This document shows positions 1 to 9,204 of a stretch of DNA of 64,000 nt, piece after piece. The DNA is from Pseudoalteromonas viridis (GTDB taxonomy: Bacteria; Pseudomonadota; Gammaproteobacteria; Enterobacterales; Alteromonadaceae). Positions within the stretch are counted from its first letter, which is position 1, and every line of letters begins with the position of its first letter. Location of the stretch: the NCBI RefSeq assembly GCF_017742995.1, contig NZ_CP072425.1, positions 3,667,001 to 3,731,000 on the forward strand. Direction: 5' to 3'. Made by a program: the position numbers and the translations under genes. The notes below the pieces were generated by a model. That model did not search any database. It was not told where the DNA came from and was given only the letters and a program-made list of their open reading frames with translations.

Positions 1-2391
1 TCGTTCAGCATCCAACGGCGCCAATTGGGTCAACTCAGCTCCCCTTAGTAGTACGTCAGTCAGTTGTGGATGATGCCCAGAGTTTAACTCTGACAATGGG
101 TTGTGCTGCAAATCCAAATAGTTAAGCGATTGCAACTTACTGATATCCATAGCCTTTATCTGGTTATCCCACATATGTATCTGTCGCAATGATGGCGTAC
201 CAGACAAATCGACCTCTGCTATCTGGTTTTCTCTGCCATAAATTTGCCAAAGTTTTGGATGTGCCGTTAGGTTTAGGGAAGTCAATTGGGTCCCTTCTAT
301 GGTCAAAGTTTCAAGTTCGGTATTGTGAGATAGCTCAACCTCTTTCAGAGTTCCGCCAAAAATGCTTAGGCCAGTTAGTTTTGTCAGTACAGAAAAATCG
401 ATTGACTCCACATAAGCACCATTTATACCCAGCGAAAGAAGATTAGGAAACAATTTAAAATCAACAGGGTGCGAAATATTGTCAGACAACCATAATTTAG
501 TTATTGAGTTGTTTGCTGGTACGCTCTGTTCATTTAGCAAGTAGTGGGATATCCATAGTGACTCGAGCTGATGAAGATGGCTTAGGCTCACCTTTTCAAG
601 ATTAGTGCCTCTAATATCCAGCTTAGACAGCTTGCTATTATTCAACAAGTTGAGCTCAGGAAGAGCGGTACGTTTAACATACAGAATATCCAGCTCAGTT
701 AACTTAGTTACATCGAGACTCACCAGAGGATTTGAGCTAATATCCAGCTCTTTCATCTCTGAGTTTTTAGATAGATCAATTTGAGTCAAATTGTTGGCCC
801 AAATATATAGCTCTTTTAGCTGACTATTCGCCGACACGTCAATCGTATTGAGATTATTGTCTGCCAATGTTAACGCCTCTAGCAGGGTATTTTTAGAGAT
901 ATCAAACGAGGAGAACTGATTATCCATAGCATGCAATATTTCCAACTCTGGGAGTGCGCTCACATCCAGCGTTTTGAGCTGATTGCCACCTAACTGGAGA
1001 AACGTCAGCCTGGGATTGTTTGATACATCAATAGTAGACAGCTTTGCATTTTTTACTGTGAACCCTTCCAGCTTAGCCAGCGCAGCAACATCAATCTCTG
1101 AAATTGGATTGTCCCACAGGTAAAGATCTGTCAGATTTAGGTTAGTGCTCACATCAATCGTATTCAGACTGGTGTTATTCACTTGTAATGATTCAAGCTG
1201 AGCCAGTCCTGAGACATTTAGGGTCGTCAGCGCTTTACCATCAACCCATACTTCTTTGAGCGCCTGGTGCTGACTGAGATCCAGTTCAGATACTGTCTCA
1301 GCAGTACTGATGGAAAGATAAGTTAAACCCTTTAAATGGGAAATCGCGACTGCCTGCTCAAAGGGGTTTTTACCCAGTGATAGCTCCGTGAGCTCTGTTA
1401 CAGGGGCAAGATCTATCTCCGTTAGCGAGTTACTACTGGCGAACAATGTGTGGAGTTTCGCGTTACCAGACAGGTCAAGGCTAGTTAACTGGTTATAAGA
1501 TACCTTGAGCGCTTCAAGATTAGTCAGGGCAGACACATCCAGCTGTTTCAGCTGGTTATTCTTAACAGACAAAGATGTCAACGCGCCCAGTGCCGGGGCA
1601 TTTAAGGTTTCTATCTCATTGTGTTCGACATCCAGCGAGGTTAAAGCAGTAAATAGTTCCAGGCCATTGAGAGACTTTATGCCTTTTTCATTACAGACTA
1701 ACTCGCTGACTTCGTCCGGATAAGTATACCCCTGCTCGATCAGGCATGCTTTAAGCCCCTCATCCAGCGTATCGTTGTCGGCTATCGTCATTTCAGCCGT
1801 GAAATTCACAGTCATTGTACAGGCGGCAGTTAAAGCCTGAGTTACGTACTGATCCCCTTCTAAGGTGCCTTCACAACCAGAGATACTCTCAAGCTGATAG
1901 CGCTGAGCTGGCGTCACAGTAAAAGTTGCCTGCTGACCATGTGCAACCTCGGCTTGTTCAGGGCTGACGGTTCCCTCGCCCGTCACTTCAACACTCACCG
2001 TGTACACAATGGGTTTAAAGCTGGCTTCCACGGCACAATCTTGCTTCACCGGTGTCAGTGTGTAGGTGCTATTATCGAGCGAGCCTTCACAACCCGAAAC
2101 CTGATCAATCTCAAATCCGTCTCCTGGGGTTAATGTAAACGTGCCTGTTTGATTTTCTGCAATGACAAGCGAGCTTGGTTCTATGCTTCCTTCGCCGGAA
2201 ATACGCGTTGATATAGTGTATTGCTGCGTGGTTTCTTCCTTACTAGCAGTACTTACGGTACTAGTAGCACTAGCTGTACTTGCAGTTTCGGAACCCGTGC
2301 TCGGTTTTTCATCGTCCGATCCACCTGAGCACCCCGCCAAAACCAACGGAATAGCAAACGCTGCTACAGCCTGATAAACATTAAATTGCAA
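1..2391 (-). CDS. Leucine-rich repeat surface lipoprotein with two InlB-like repeat domains (partial, C-terminus beyond window)
   Basis: An open frame runs from a TTG start at 2391 to the window edge (797 codons, no stop). The TTG was chosen because AAGGAG lies 7 bases upstream and it gives a clean lipoprotein signal: hydrophobic segment then lipobox LVLAGC near residue 20, followed by a Ser/Thr-rich linker. Residues about 56-197 hold two copies of a bacterial repeat like the divergent InlB B-repeat, each with a pattern near SGCEG and one near GEGxxxPxxxxV. From about residue 220 to the edge there are more than twenty tandem leucine-rich repeats of about 21 residues, consensus LxxLxLxxNxLxxLDVSxxxx. 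The protein is probably anchored in the outer membrane and binds other proteins or surfaces, like internalins; its ligand is unknown. It is the only gene on this side of the SDR terminator. Confidence 0.85.
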   Translation of the reverse strand, partial: MQFNVYQAVAAFAIPLVLAGCSGGSDDEKPSTGSETASTASATSTVSTASKEETTQQYTISTRISGEGSIEPSSLVIAENQTGTFTLTPGDGFEIDQVSGCEGSLDNSTYTLTPVKQDCAVEASFKPIVYTVSVEVTGEGTVSPEQAEVAHGQQATFTVTPAQRYQLESISGCEGTLEGDQYVTQALTAACTMTVNFTAEMTIADNDTLDEGLKACLIEQGYTYPDEVSELVCNEKGIKSLNGLELFTALTSLDVEHNEIETLNAPALGALTSLSVKNNQLKQLDVSALTNLEALKVSYNQLTSLDLSGNAKLHTLFASSNSLTEIDLAPVTELTELSLGKNPFEQAVAISHLKGLTYLSISTAETVSELDLSQHQALKEVWVDGKALTTLNVSGLAQLESLQVNNTSLNTIDVSTNLNLTDLYLWDNPISEIDVAALAKLEGFTVKNAKLSTIDVSNNPRLTFLQLGGNQLKTLDVSALPELEILHAMDNQFSSFDISKNTLLEALTLADNNLNTIDVSANSQLKELYIWANNLTQIDLSKNSEMKELDISSNPLVSLDVTKLTELDILYVKRTALPELNLLNNSKLSKLDIRGTNLEKVSLSHLHQLESLWISHYLLNEQSVPANNSITKLWLSDNISHPVDFKLFPNLLSLGINGAYVESIDFSVLTKLTGLSIFGGTLKEVELSHNTELETLTIEGTQLTSLNLTAHPKLWQIYGRENQIAEVDLSGTPSLRQIHMWDNQIKAMDISKLQSLNYLDLQHNPLSELNSGHHPQLTDVLLRGAELTQLAPLDAER

Positions 2392-2742
2392 AATTCTACT
2401 CCTTATTTGCAAAACCAACAAATGTTAAGAGAGTGTATTGTATTGCGTTCCCGTTTTAAGTAAATGTTTAATTAATAAAAATTTGTCACTTATAACAAAC
2501 AATGAATTATTTCATATCCCGTATTGCAACAGAGTTATAGTTGGGCAGATTGAGCAAAGGTGAACACGAAAAGAGTGAAAACGCGTAGGGCACACAAACT
2601 AAAAAGCGGCAGGTATGCGTGGCCTGCCGCTTGATTCAACACACTTTCTTCTTGCGAAGATAAAGGAACATAAGTATGCGAATTCTTTTGTATTGGTTTT
2701 AGATCAAAAATAAAAGCAAACCGATACTTAAGTATTAATTTA
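2392..2742. other. Intergenic region between the LRR gene and the valine operon
   Basis: No convincing gene. The stretch is AT-rich near the LRR gene (2440-2520), where its promoter should lie, but I could not fix -35 and -10 boxes. It also holds the terminator described at 2601-2632. A 76-codon leftward frame (2535-2765) crosses that terminator and overlaps the SDR end, so it was not accepted. Confidence 0.6.
2601..2632 (-). terminator. Rho-independent terminator of the valine operon
   Basis: A 10-bp perfect stem (AAGCGGCAGG at 2604-2613 with CCTGCCGCTT at 2623-2632) and a 9-base loop are followed on the minus strand by a short T-run. It lies 110 bases beyond the SDR stop codon, at the end of the leftward operon. 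Confidence 0.8.
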
Positions 2743-3504
2743 TCAGAGTCTGATCCCGCCGTCAATTTCTACAACACGACCGGTGAAGAAATCATTCTCG
2801 ATAATATATTTTGCCGTGTGGGCAATCTCGCCAGCTTCACCCAAACGTCCGACAGGTTTCATTTTCAGCAGACGCTCTTTGGCTTCTGGCTTCATTGCGT
2901 CGGTCATTTGTGTGCGGATCACGCCCGGTGCGATGGCACCAACACGAATACCGTAACGGCCCAGCTCTTTCGCCCAGGATGTGGTCATAGCAACAACACC
3001 GGCTTTGGCTGCCGAGTAGTTGGTCTGACCCATATTGCCCGCACGTGCCACGCTCGACATATTGATGATAACGCCCCCTTCCTGGCCCTCTACCATCTTA
3101 GTTGCCGCTTCACGGCCACACAGGAATACCCCGGTCAGGTTGACATCCAGCACCGACTGGAACTGCTGTAGTGACATTTTATCAGTCACTTCACCGTCTT
3201 TGGCTTTTAACAACAAACCATCACGCAGAATACCGGCGTTATTAACCAATACCGCGATATTACCCAGATCTGCCACTATGGCGCTGAATACCTGTTCAAC
3301 ATCGCTCTCCAGGCTCACATTCGCCACATAAGTTTTTACTTCAACATCCAGTGTTCTGAGCTCAGCGGCTGCGCTTTGCAGCTGCTCTTCCTGCATATCT
3401 ATCAATGCCAGCTTGGCACCCATTTTGGCCATTTCCGTTGCCATCGCAAAGCCCAGGCCCTGCGCACCACCGGTGATCACCACCGTTTTGTTCTTTATAT
3501 CCAT
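2743..3504 (-). CDS. SDR-family oxidoreductase, probable 3-hydroxyacyl-CoA dehydrogenase of branched-chain catabolism
   Basis: A 253-residue classical short-chain dehydrogenase. The N-terminus has the cofactor motif TGGAQGLGFA; NNAGI follows near residue 90, then the catalytic Ser and the YSAAKAG active-site Tyr/Lys near residues 160-170. The length is normal for FabG-like enzymes. It is the last gene of the leftward valine/isoleucine operon, 21 bases after mmsB, and just before the terminator at 2601-2632. By context it may oxidise 2-methyl-3-hydroxybutyryl-CoA (the isoleucine branch), which would supply the thiolase at the operon's head. That is inference; a FabG-like 3-oxoacyl reductase cannot be excluded. 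Confidence 0.85.
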   Translation of the reverse strand: MDIKNKTVVITGGAQGLGFAMATEMAKMGAKLALIDMQEEQLQSAAAELRTLDVEVKTYVANVSLESDVEQVFSAIVADLGNIAVLVNNAGILRDGLLLKAKDGEVTDKMSLQQFQSVLDVNLTGVFLCGREAATKMVEGQEGGVIINMSSVARAGNMGQTNYSAAKAGVVAMTTSWAKELGRYGIRVGAIAPGVIRTQMTDAMKPEAKERLLKMKPVGRLGEAGEIAHTAKYIIENDFFTGRVVEIDGGIRL

Positions 3505-3525
3505 GATATTTCAACCCTGCTTCTG

Positions 3526-4416
3526 TTACTGCTTGTGTGAATAGAGTTTAAAAATAGCACTAAAATCTTCACTGCCACTGCCCTGATTCTGCATCAGGTT
3601 GTAGAGATTTTTTGCCAGTGCCCCCATCGGCGTAGCCGAGTTTGTTTGCTGTGCCGCCTGCATCGCCAACCCTAAGTCTTTGGCCATTAAATCAACCATA
3701 AAACCAGGTTTATACCCATTTGACGAAGGCACATTCTCTAATACGTCCGGACACGGATTGTATAGCTCCAATGTCCAGTTGCGACCCGAGCTGTTGAGCA
3801 TAATTTCGCTCAATACTTTTGGATCAAGGCCGTGGTCAACGCCCATTTGCAGTGCTTCACTGGTGCCTGCCATGAGTATTGATAGCAGCATATTATTACA
3901 GATCTTAGCGACCTGACCGGCACCCACTGCCCCGGCATGGAAAATATTCTTGCCCATGTCGTTCAGGACAGTCTGCGCTTTGTTAAAGTCAGCGTCGCTA
4001 CCACCCACGATAAAGGTTAGCGTGCCAGCCGCAGCACCTGCAACACCACCGGACACCGGCGCATCAACAAATGCAATGCCAGCCTGCGCCAACGTATTAC
4101 CAACAAACTGCGCTGATTCTGCGTCAATGGTTGAGCAGTCAATCACCAGCGTCGACTTTTCAAGATAGTTGATCAATCCATCTTCGCCAGTATAAATCAT
4201 GCGAACGTGCTTGCTGGCTGGCAGCATACTGATCACAAAGTCTGCACCTGCACAGACATCAGACACATTATCCGCAGCCACAGCACCATGCGCTTCAAGT
4301 TGCTTTAACGCCTCAACGCTGAGGTCAAATACCGTGACCTGGTGACCGGCTTTTACCAAATTGGCTGCCATCGGGCCGCCCATGTTTCCTAAACCTATAA
4401 ATCCAATCTTTGCCAT
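3526..4416 (-). CDS. mmsB: 3-hydroxyisobutyrate dehydrogenase
   Basis: A 296-residue beta-hydroxyacid dehydrogenase that oxidises 3-hydroxyisobutyrate to methylmalonate semialdehyde with NAD+ in valine breakdown. Visible features: N-terminal Rossmann motif GLGNMGGPMA (residues 7-16), substrate-binding DAPVSGGVAGA near 118-128, and the catalytic Lys in GQVAKICNN near 168. Length is typical for MmsB. It sits 11 bases after the hydrolase that makes its substrate, with mmsA upstream in the same operon, so the assignment rests on both motifs and context. A second family member (41441-42325) lies outside any such operon. Confidence 0.95.
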   Translation of the reverse strand: MAKIGFIGLGNMGGPMAANLVKAGHQVTVFDLSVEALKQLEAHGAVAADNVSDVCAGADFVISMLPASKHVRMIYTGEDGLINYLEKSTLVIDCSTIDAESAQFVGNTLAQAGIAFVDAPVSGGVAGAAAGTLTFIVGGSDADFNKAQTVLNDMGKNIFHAGAVGAGQVAKICNNMLLSILMAGTSEALQMGVDHGLDPKVLSEIMLNSSGRNWTLELYNPCPDVLENVPSSNGYKPGFMVDLMAKDLGLAMQAAQQTNSATPMGALAKNLYNLMQNQGSGSEDFSAIFKLYSHKQ

Positions 4417-4427
4417 GTGTTTATTCC

Positions 4428-5567
4428 TTATAGATCAGCCAGTGGATGTTCACTCTCTTCCCAGCGTGGCGCAAAAAAGCTGTCAATCACTTTGCTATCT
4501 ACGTCAGCAATGGTCTTAAATTGCCACTGAGGCTGTCCGTCTTTGTCAATCAGCAGTGCACGTACACCTTCACGGAACTCACCCACTTCACCACAGCGAA
4601 CCGACATCGCCAGTTCACGTAAGAAGCACTCCTTCAGTGACAGGCCTTCTGCACGCTTTAGTTGCGCCTGAATTAACACTGCGCTCAAAGGAGAGCCATG
4701 CTTGAGGGCTTTCTGTGCCTTGCTCAGCCATTTATTCTCTGTGCTGTCCAGCGCCAGGATGTGCTCAATCTGGGCTTCCAGGGTGTCAAATTCAGCAAGT
4801 TGAGCGAACGAGTCAGCCAGTGGCTTAATTTCGCTGCGCGGTGGAATGTGCGATGCTTCATCAAGGGAAATAAGTAACTGGGTCAGCTTCTCGTGGTTAA
4901 GCACATTGGTTTTGCCCCAGTTTACTTCGCTAAGATTATGCAAAAGCATATCCAGGCGCTCGCCATCCATATAGTGATCGGCCAGGCCGACAAACTTGGC
5001 ATCAGTGGCATTAATAGAAGCACCTGTCAGGCCCAGGAACAAGCCAACGCCCTCAAGCATCTTGTTCAGGAAGTAGCTGCCACCAACATCCGGATACAAG
5101 CCAATGGTGATTTCAGGCATCGCGATGCGTGATGATTCGGTCACCACTCGGTGACTGGCTCCGGCCATCAGACCGAGACCGCCACCCATGATGATGCCAT
5201 TGCCCCAAAGCAGGATAGGTTTATCATAATTGTGAATGTGATAATCAAGGCGATATTCCTCAGCAAAGAAGACTTCGAGATGATTATTACCATCTTCGGC
5301 AGCCATCGCGTTGTACAGGCTAACCACATCACCACCGGCACAAAAGGCTTTTTCACCTGCGCCTTTGAGCAGCACCATAGCTATCTGCTCGTCTTCAGCC
5401 CAGGCTTTCAACTGTGGATCCAATAAGCGGATCATTTCCAGGTTCAGTGCATTAAGTGCTTTTGGCGCATTGAGGGTGGCCACCGCCACCTTCATGCCGT
5501 TATTACAGTGCGCCAACTCAAATACCACTGGGGCATCTGCCTGGTTCAGTAACTGTAATTCAACCAT
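4428..5567 (-). CDS. 3-hydroxyisobutyryl-CoA hydrolase
   Basis: A 379-residue crotonase-fold enzyme that releases free 3-hydroxyisobutyrate from its CoA ester, a step special to valine catabolism. It has the oxyanion-hole segment KAFCAGGDVV and, further on, GGGLGLMAGA and MPEITIGLYPDVGG, which carries the Glu and Asp that distinguish the hydrolases from hydratases. The extra length over a 260-residue hydratase also fits. Its ATG overlaps the stop codon of the upstream enoyl-CoA hydratase by one base (TAATG), which suggests translational coupling. Next comes mmsB, the following step of the pathway. Confidence 0.93.
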   Translation of the reverse strand: MVELQLLNQADAPVVFELAHCNNGMKVAVATLNAPKALNALNLEMIRLLDPQLKAWAEDEQIAMVLLKGAGEKAFCAGGDVVSLYNAMAAEDGNNHLEVFFAEEYRLDYHIHNYDKPILLWGNGIIMGGGLGLMAGASHRVVTESSRIAMPEITIGLYPDVGGSYFLNKMLEGVGLFLGLTGASINATDAKFVGLADHYMDGERLDMLLHNLSEVNWGKTNVLNHEKLTQLLISLDEASHIPPRSEIKPLADSFAQLAEFDTLEAQIEHILALDSTENKWLSKAQKALKHGSPLSAVLIQAQLKRAEGLSLKECFLRELAMSVRCGEVGEFREGVRALLIDKDGQPQWQFKTIADVDSKVIDSFFAPRWEESEHPLADL

Positions 5568-6343
5568 TAGCCATTCACCCAGTTTGCTTTACGTTTTTCC
5601 AAGAAGGCATTGACGCCCTCTTTTTGGTCTTGCGTGTCGAACAAAGTCACGAACAGTTCACGCTCAAGCGGCAATGCACTGTTGATGGTGCCGCTACGCC
5701 CTTTTTGGATCAGAGCTTTACAGGCGGTCACAGCCACCGGGCTTTGATCTTCTACTTTCTTGGCCAGCTCAAGGGCTGCTTCCAGCGCTTTACCCTGTTC
5801 AACCACTTCTTCAACCAGTCCAATCTGCTGAGCTTTATCTGCTTTAAGGCGCTCACCACACAAGATCATACGCTTTGCCCAACCTTCACCGACCAGCCAA
5901 GACAGGTTTTGTGTACCACCGGCACAAGGCAGCAAGCCCACTTTGGCCTCAGGCAGCGCCATTTGCGCCTGAGCTTCTGCAATACGAATATCACAGGCCA
6001 GCGCGACTTCCAGGCCACCGCCCATCGCAAAGCCATTAATGGCTGCAATAGACACGCCGCGGAAATCACTCAGGGTTTCAAATGCTTCACCAAATACGCG
6101 AGACATATCCGCCGCAACGCCTTTGTCGCCATCGGCAAACACATTCAGGTCGGCGCCCGCAGAGAAGAACTTTTCACCCTCACCGGTGATCACCAAAGAG
6201 TAAATGTTTTTATCTGCGTTTAGCTCGTTTACCAGCTCTTTCAGACCGACTAGTGTGTCACGAGTCCAGGTGTTTGCCGGTGGATTGGACATAGTCACAA
6301 TCGCGATATGACCTTGTTTTTCGAGTTTCAATTGTGCTGACAT
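5567..6343 (-). CDS. Enoyl-CoA hydratase (methacrylyl-CoA hydratase of the valine pathway)
   Basis: A 258-residue crotonase. The oxyanion-hole motifs FFSAGADLN and GFAMGGGLEVALACD are present, and the catalytic-Glu region reads ALPEAKVGLLPCAGGTQ. In this operon it should hydrate methacrylyl-CoA, or tiglyl-CoA, to the 3-hydroxyacyl-CoA. It lies 12 bases after the acyl-CoA dehydrogenase gene and overlaps the next gene by one base. The exact chain specificity cannot be read from sequence; general short-chain hydratase activity is also possible. Confidence 0.92.
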   Translation of the reverse strand: MSAQLKLEKQGHIAIVTMSNPPANTWTRDTLVGLKELVNELNADKNIYSLVITGEGEKFFSAGADLNVFADGDKGVAADMSRVFGEAFETLSDFRGVSIAAINGFAMGGGLEVALACDIRIAEAQAQMALPEAKVGLLPCAGGTQNLSWLVGEGWAKRMILCGERLKADKAQQIGLVEEVVEQGKALEAALELAKKVEDQSPVAVTACKALIQKGRSGTINSALPLERELFVTLFDTQDQKEGVNAFLEKRKANWVNG

Positions 6344-6355
6344 AATGATGCTCCT

Positions 6356-7513
6356 CTACAGTACGCTTGCTGCGCCTTCGGCTAGAATTCGGCGTGCAAT
6401 GATCACCCGCATGATCTCATTGGTGCCTTCCAGGATTTGGTGAACGCGTACATCACGCAGGTGGCGCTCAAGTGGGTATTCTTTGATGTAGCCATAACCA
6501 CCGTGGATCTGTAATGCATCATCACAAACCTTAGTGCCAACGTCGGTCGCAAAGCGTTTAGCCATGGCACAGTAAGTGGTTTTTTCACTGTCGTTGCTGT
6601 CAAGTTTGAACGCAGCCAGACGGACCATCTGACGCGCGGCAACGAGTTCCGTGTTCATATCAGCAATCTTAAACTGCAGTGCCTGGAATGCCGCCAGAGG
6701 CTTACCAAACTGCTGGCGCTCCTGCATGTATTCTTTGGCTGTGTTCAGTGCCTGTTGTGCAGTACCGATTGAACAGGTTGCAATATTAATACGTCCGCCA
6801 TCCAGACCCTGCATGGCAAACTTAAAGCCTTCGCCTTCTTTGCCCATTAGGTTAGCCGCCGGAATACGAACATTTTCGAATGTCACCAGACGGGTTGGCT
6901 GCGCATTCCAGCCCATTTTCTCTTCGGCTTTACCATAGATAACGCCCTCGGCATCAGCCGGCACAACAAAGGCAGAGATGCCTTTCGGCCCGTCTTCTCC
7001 GGTACGTGCCATTACCACCAGCACATCGGTTTCACCGGCACCAGAGATAAACATTTTTGACCCATTCAGGACATACTCATCGCCTTCCAGTACCGCTTTG
7101 GTTTTCAGTGAAGCGGCATCAGAGCCAGAGCCTGGTTCGGTCAGGCAGTATGAAGCCAGCAGCTCACCCATCACCAACTGGTCCATGTACTGATCTTTTA
7201 CCATCTGAGTGGCAAAACTGGCAATCATCCAGGTGGCCATATTGTGTATGGTCAGCATTGCCGTTGTGGCCGTACAGCCCATCGACAATTGCTCAAAGAT
7301 AATGCTTGAATCAAGACGCGACAAGCCCAAACCACCCGCTTCTTCCGGTGTGTATAGGCCACAAAAGCCCAGTTCACCGGCTTTTTTAATCACGTCCTTC
7401 GGGAAAATATGTTTTTGATCCCATTCAGCGGCATGGGGCGCCAGTTCGCTCATGGCAAACTGATAGGCGGTTTCGGCAAAAGCCTGTTGATCTTCGTTGA
7501 GATTAAAGTCCAT
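6356..7513 (-). CDS. Acyl-CoA dehydrogenase, probable isobutyryl/2-methylacyl-CoA dehydrogenase
   Basis: A 385-residue FAD-dependent dehydrogenase. The start at 7513 (MDFNLNEDQ) is preferred to an in-frame ATG 30 bases upstream, because GAGG stands 5 bases before it and family proteins begin there. FAD/substrate motifs YCLTEPGSGSDAA and HGGYGYIKEYP are clear. The catalytic Glu is in LEGTNEI near the C-terminus, as in short-chain and isobutyryl-CoA dehydrogenases; the isovaleryl-type Glu (DYERV in liuA) is absent here (GGRIN). Substrate is inferred from the valine operon: isobutyryl-CoA to methacrylyl-CoA, perhaps also 2-methylbutyryl-CoA. Confidence 0.92.
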   Translation of the reverse strand: MDFNLNEDQQAFAETAYQFAMSELAPHAAEWDQKHIFPKDVIKKAGELGFCGLYTPEEAGGLGLSRLDSSIIFEQLSMGCTATTAMLTIHNMATWMIASFATQMVKDQYMDQLVMGELLASYCLTEPGSGSDAASLKTKAVLEGDEYVLNGSKMFISGAGETDVLVVMARTGEDGPKGISAFVVPADAEGVIYGKAEEKMGWNAQPTRLVTFENVRIPAANLMGKEGEGFKFAMQGLDGGRINIATCSIGTAQQALNTAKEYMQERQQFGKPLAAFQALQFKIADMNTELVAARQMVRLAAFKLDSNDSEKTTYCAMAKRFATDVGTKVCDDALQIHGGYGYIKEYPLERHLRDVRVHQILEGTNEIMRVIIARRILAEGAASVL

Positions 7514-7644
7514 AAAGACCTCACTTGTTGTCATAGCGGGCAAAGTGATGATTCTGCCCGACGTTATTCTTATGTACCTGAGTCTCAGGTATTACTACGA
7601 GCGGCCCGGGCAAGTGCCGGGCCTGAAAGGTTAACTGACTGGCG

Positions 7645-9141
7645 TTATCGCAGGTTGATACTCATGTTAGGGCCCGTTACGGCCTCATCGGCAAACCAGC
7701 GTGAAGTAATGGTCTTGGTTTCGGTGTAGAAACGCACGCCCTGCTTACCATAGGTGTGTTGGTCACCATAGAAAGAGTTTTTCCAGCCGGTGAATGAGAA
7801 GAACGGCAGTGGCACCGGAATCGGAATATTAATCCCTACCTGGCCTACTTCTATTTCATTCTGGAACTTACGTGCCGCAGCGCCGCTTGCCGTGAACAAA
7901 GATGTACCGTTACCGTAAGGGCTGTTATTAACCAGTTCAATGGCCTCTTCCAGGGTATCAACACATACGCAGTTCAGCACAGGACCAAAGATCTCTTGCT
8001 TGTAGATGTCCATGTCTGGCGTGACGTCTGTAAACAACGTCGGGCCAACCCAGTTGCCGTTCTCGTAGCCTTCAACGGTAAAGTCTGAGCCATCCAGCAG
8101 ACAGGTTGCGCCCTGTTGTTTACCACTTTCGATCAACGACAGAATACGTGCTTTAGCCTGGGCTGAGGTTTGCGGGCCATAAGCCGCTTCAGGATCATTC
8201 CACACACCCGGGCGTACTTTTTCAAGACCGGCTTTTAAATCGTCGATCCACTCTTTAGACTTGCCAACAAACACGGCAACCGAGATACCCATACAACGCT
8301 GACCCGCAGCACCCACAGATGCACCGACCAGGTTATTGATGGTCTGCTCACGGCTGGCATCTGGCATGATCACCATGTGGTTTTTCGCGCCGACACAAGC
8401 CTGAACACGTTTCAGGTTTTCAGTGCCTTTGCTGTAAATATAAGAACCAACACCACACGAGCCCACGAAAGAAATCGCACGTACTTCAGGGGCTGTCAGG
8501 ATCTGGTCTACCTGCTCTTTAGCACCGTGTACCACTTGTAGCACGCCTTTTGGTGCGCCTGCTTCTTCGAACAACTCAACCAAACGCATCGGTGTAAGAG
8601 GATCTTGCTCAGACGGCTTTAATACAAAGGTGTTACCACACACAATCGCCATTGGGAACATCCACAATGGGATCATCGCCGGGAAGTTAAACGGAGTGAT
8701 CCCCGCACATACGCCCAGCGGTTGAATATAAGAATAAGTGTCGATGTTACGGGCAACGTTCTCAACCGTTTCACCCATCATCAGCGCCGGCGCGTTGGCC
8801 GCCTGCTCAACCACTTCAATACCACGCCATACATCGCCTTTGGCATCTTCAAAGGTTTTACCAAGCTCATGGCAGATGATAGTCGCAATCTCTTCCTGGT
8901 GCTCTTTTAACAAAGCCGCATAACGCATCATAATACGCGCTCGCTCTGTTACCGGCACATTACGCCAGGTTTTAAATGCTTCTTGTGCAGATGAAATAGC
9001 TGCCTGAACTTCTTCGTGCGTCGCGCACGGCACCTGTGCCAGCACTTCCTGATTGGCCGGATTGACGACATCCAGCCACTTGTCTGACTGAGACTGGGTA
9101 AATTCACCGTTGATGTATAATGGTACCTGGTGCATGTGCAC
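7645..9141 (-). CDS. mmsA: CoA-acylating methylmalonate-semialdehyde dehydrogenase
   Basis: A 498-residue aldehyde dehydrogenase superfamily enzyme that converts methylmalonate semialdehyde plus CoA and NAD+ to propionyl-CoA, the end of the valine route. It has the family segments [13 protein letters not shown] and [11 protein letters not shown], and the catalytic Cys in [11 protein letters not shown] near residue 284. Length equals known MmsA proteins. It lies second in the leftward operon, 63 bases after the thiolase and 131 bases before the acyl-CoA dehydrogenase start. I saw no clear internal promoter in either gap. Confidence 0.95.
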   Translation of the reverse strand: MHMHQVPLYINGEFTQSQSDKWLDVVNPANQEVLAQVPCATHEEVQAAISSAQEAFKTWRNVPVTERARIMMRYAALLKEHQEEIATIICHELGKTFEDAKGDVWRGIEVVEQAANAPALMMGETVENVARNIDTYSYIQPLGVCAGITPFNFPAMIPLWMFPMAIVCGNTFVLKPSEQDPLTPMRLVELFEEAGAPKGVLQVVHGAKEQVDQILTAPEVRAISFVGSCGVGSYIYSKGTENLKRVQACVGAKNHMVIMPDASREQTINNLVGASVGAAGQRCMGISVAVFVGKSKEWIDDLKAGLEKVRPGVWNDPEAAYGPQTSAQAKARILSLIESGKQQGATCLLDGSDFTVEGYENGNWVGPTLFTDVTPDMDIYKQEIFGPVLNCVCVDTLEEAIELVNNSPYGNGTSLFTASGAAARKFQNEIEVGQVGINIPIPVPLPFFSFTGWKNSFYGDQHTYGKQGVRFYTETKTITSRWFADEAVTGPNMSINLR

Positions 9142-9204
9142 TCCTCCCCCAATTAAAACGAAAAAGCGCCGCTTAATTATTGTCGTTGCGGCGCTATACT
9201 TAAC

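Noticed and set aside
2535..2765. Leftward 76-codon frame after the SDR gene
   Set aside because: It overlaps the SDR end, runs through the terminator hairpin, and has no family-like features.
5624..6223. Long (199-codon) rightward frame opposite enoyl-CoA hydratase
   Set aside because: Antisense to a strongly conserved hydratase; a codon-bias shadow.
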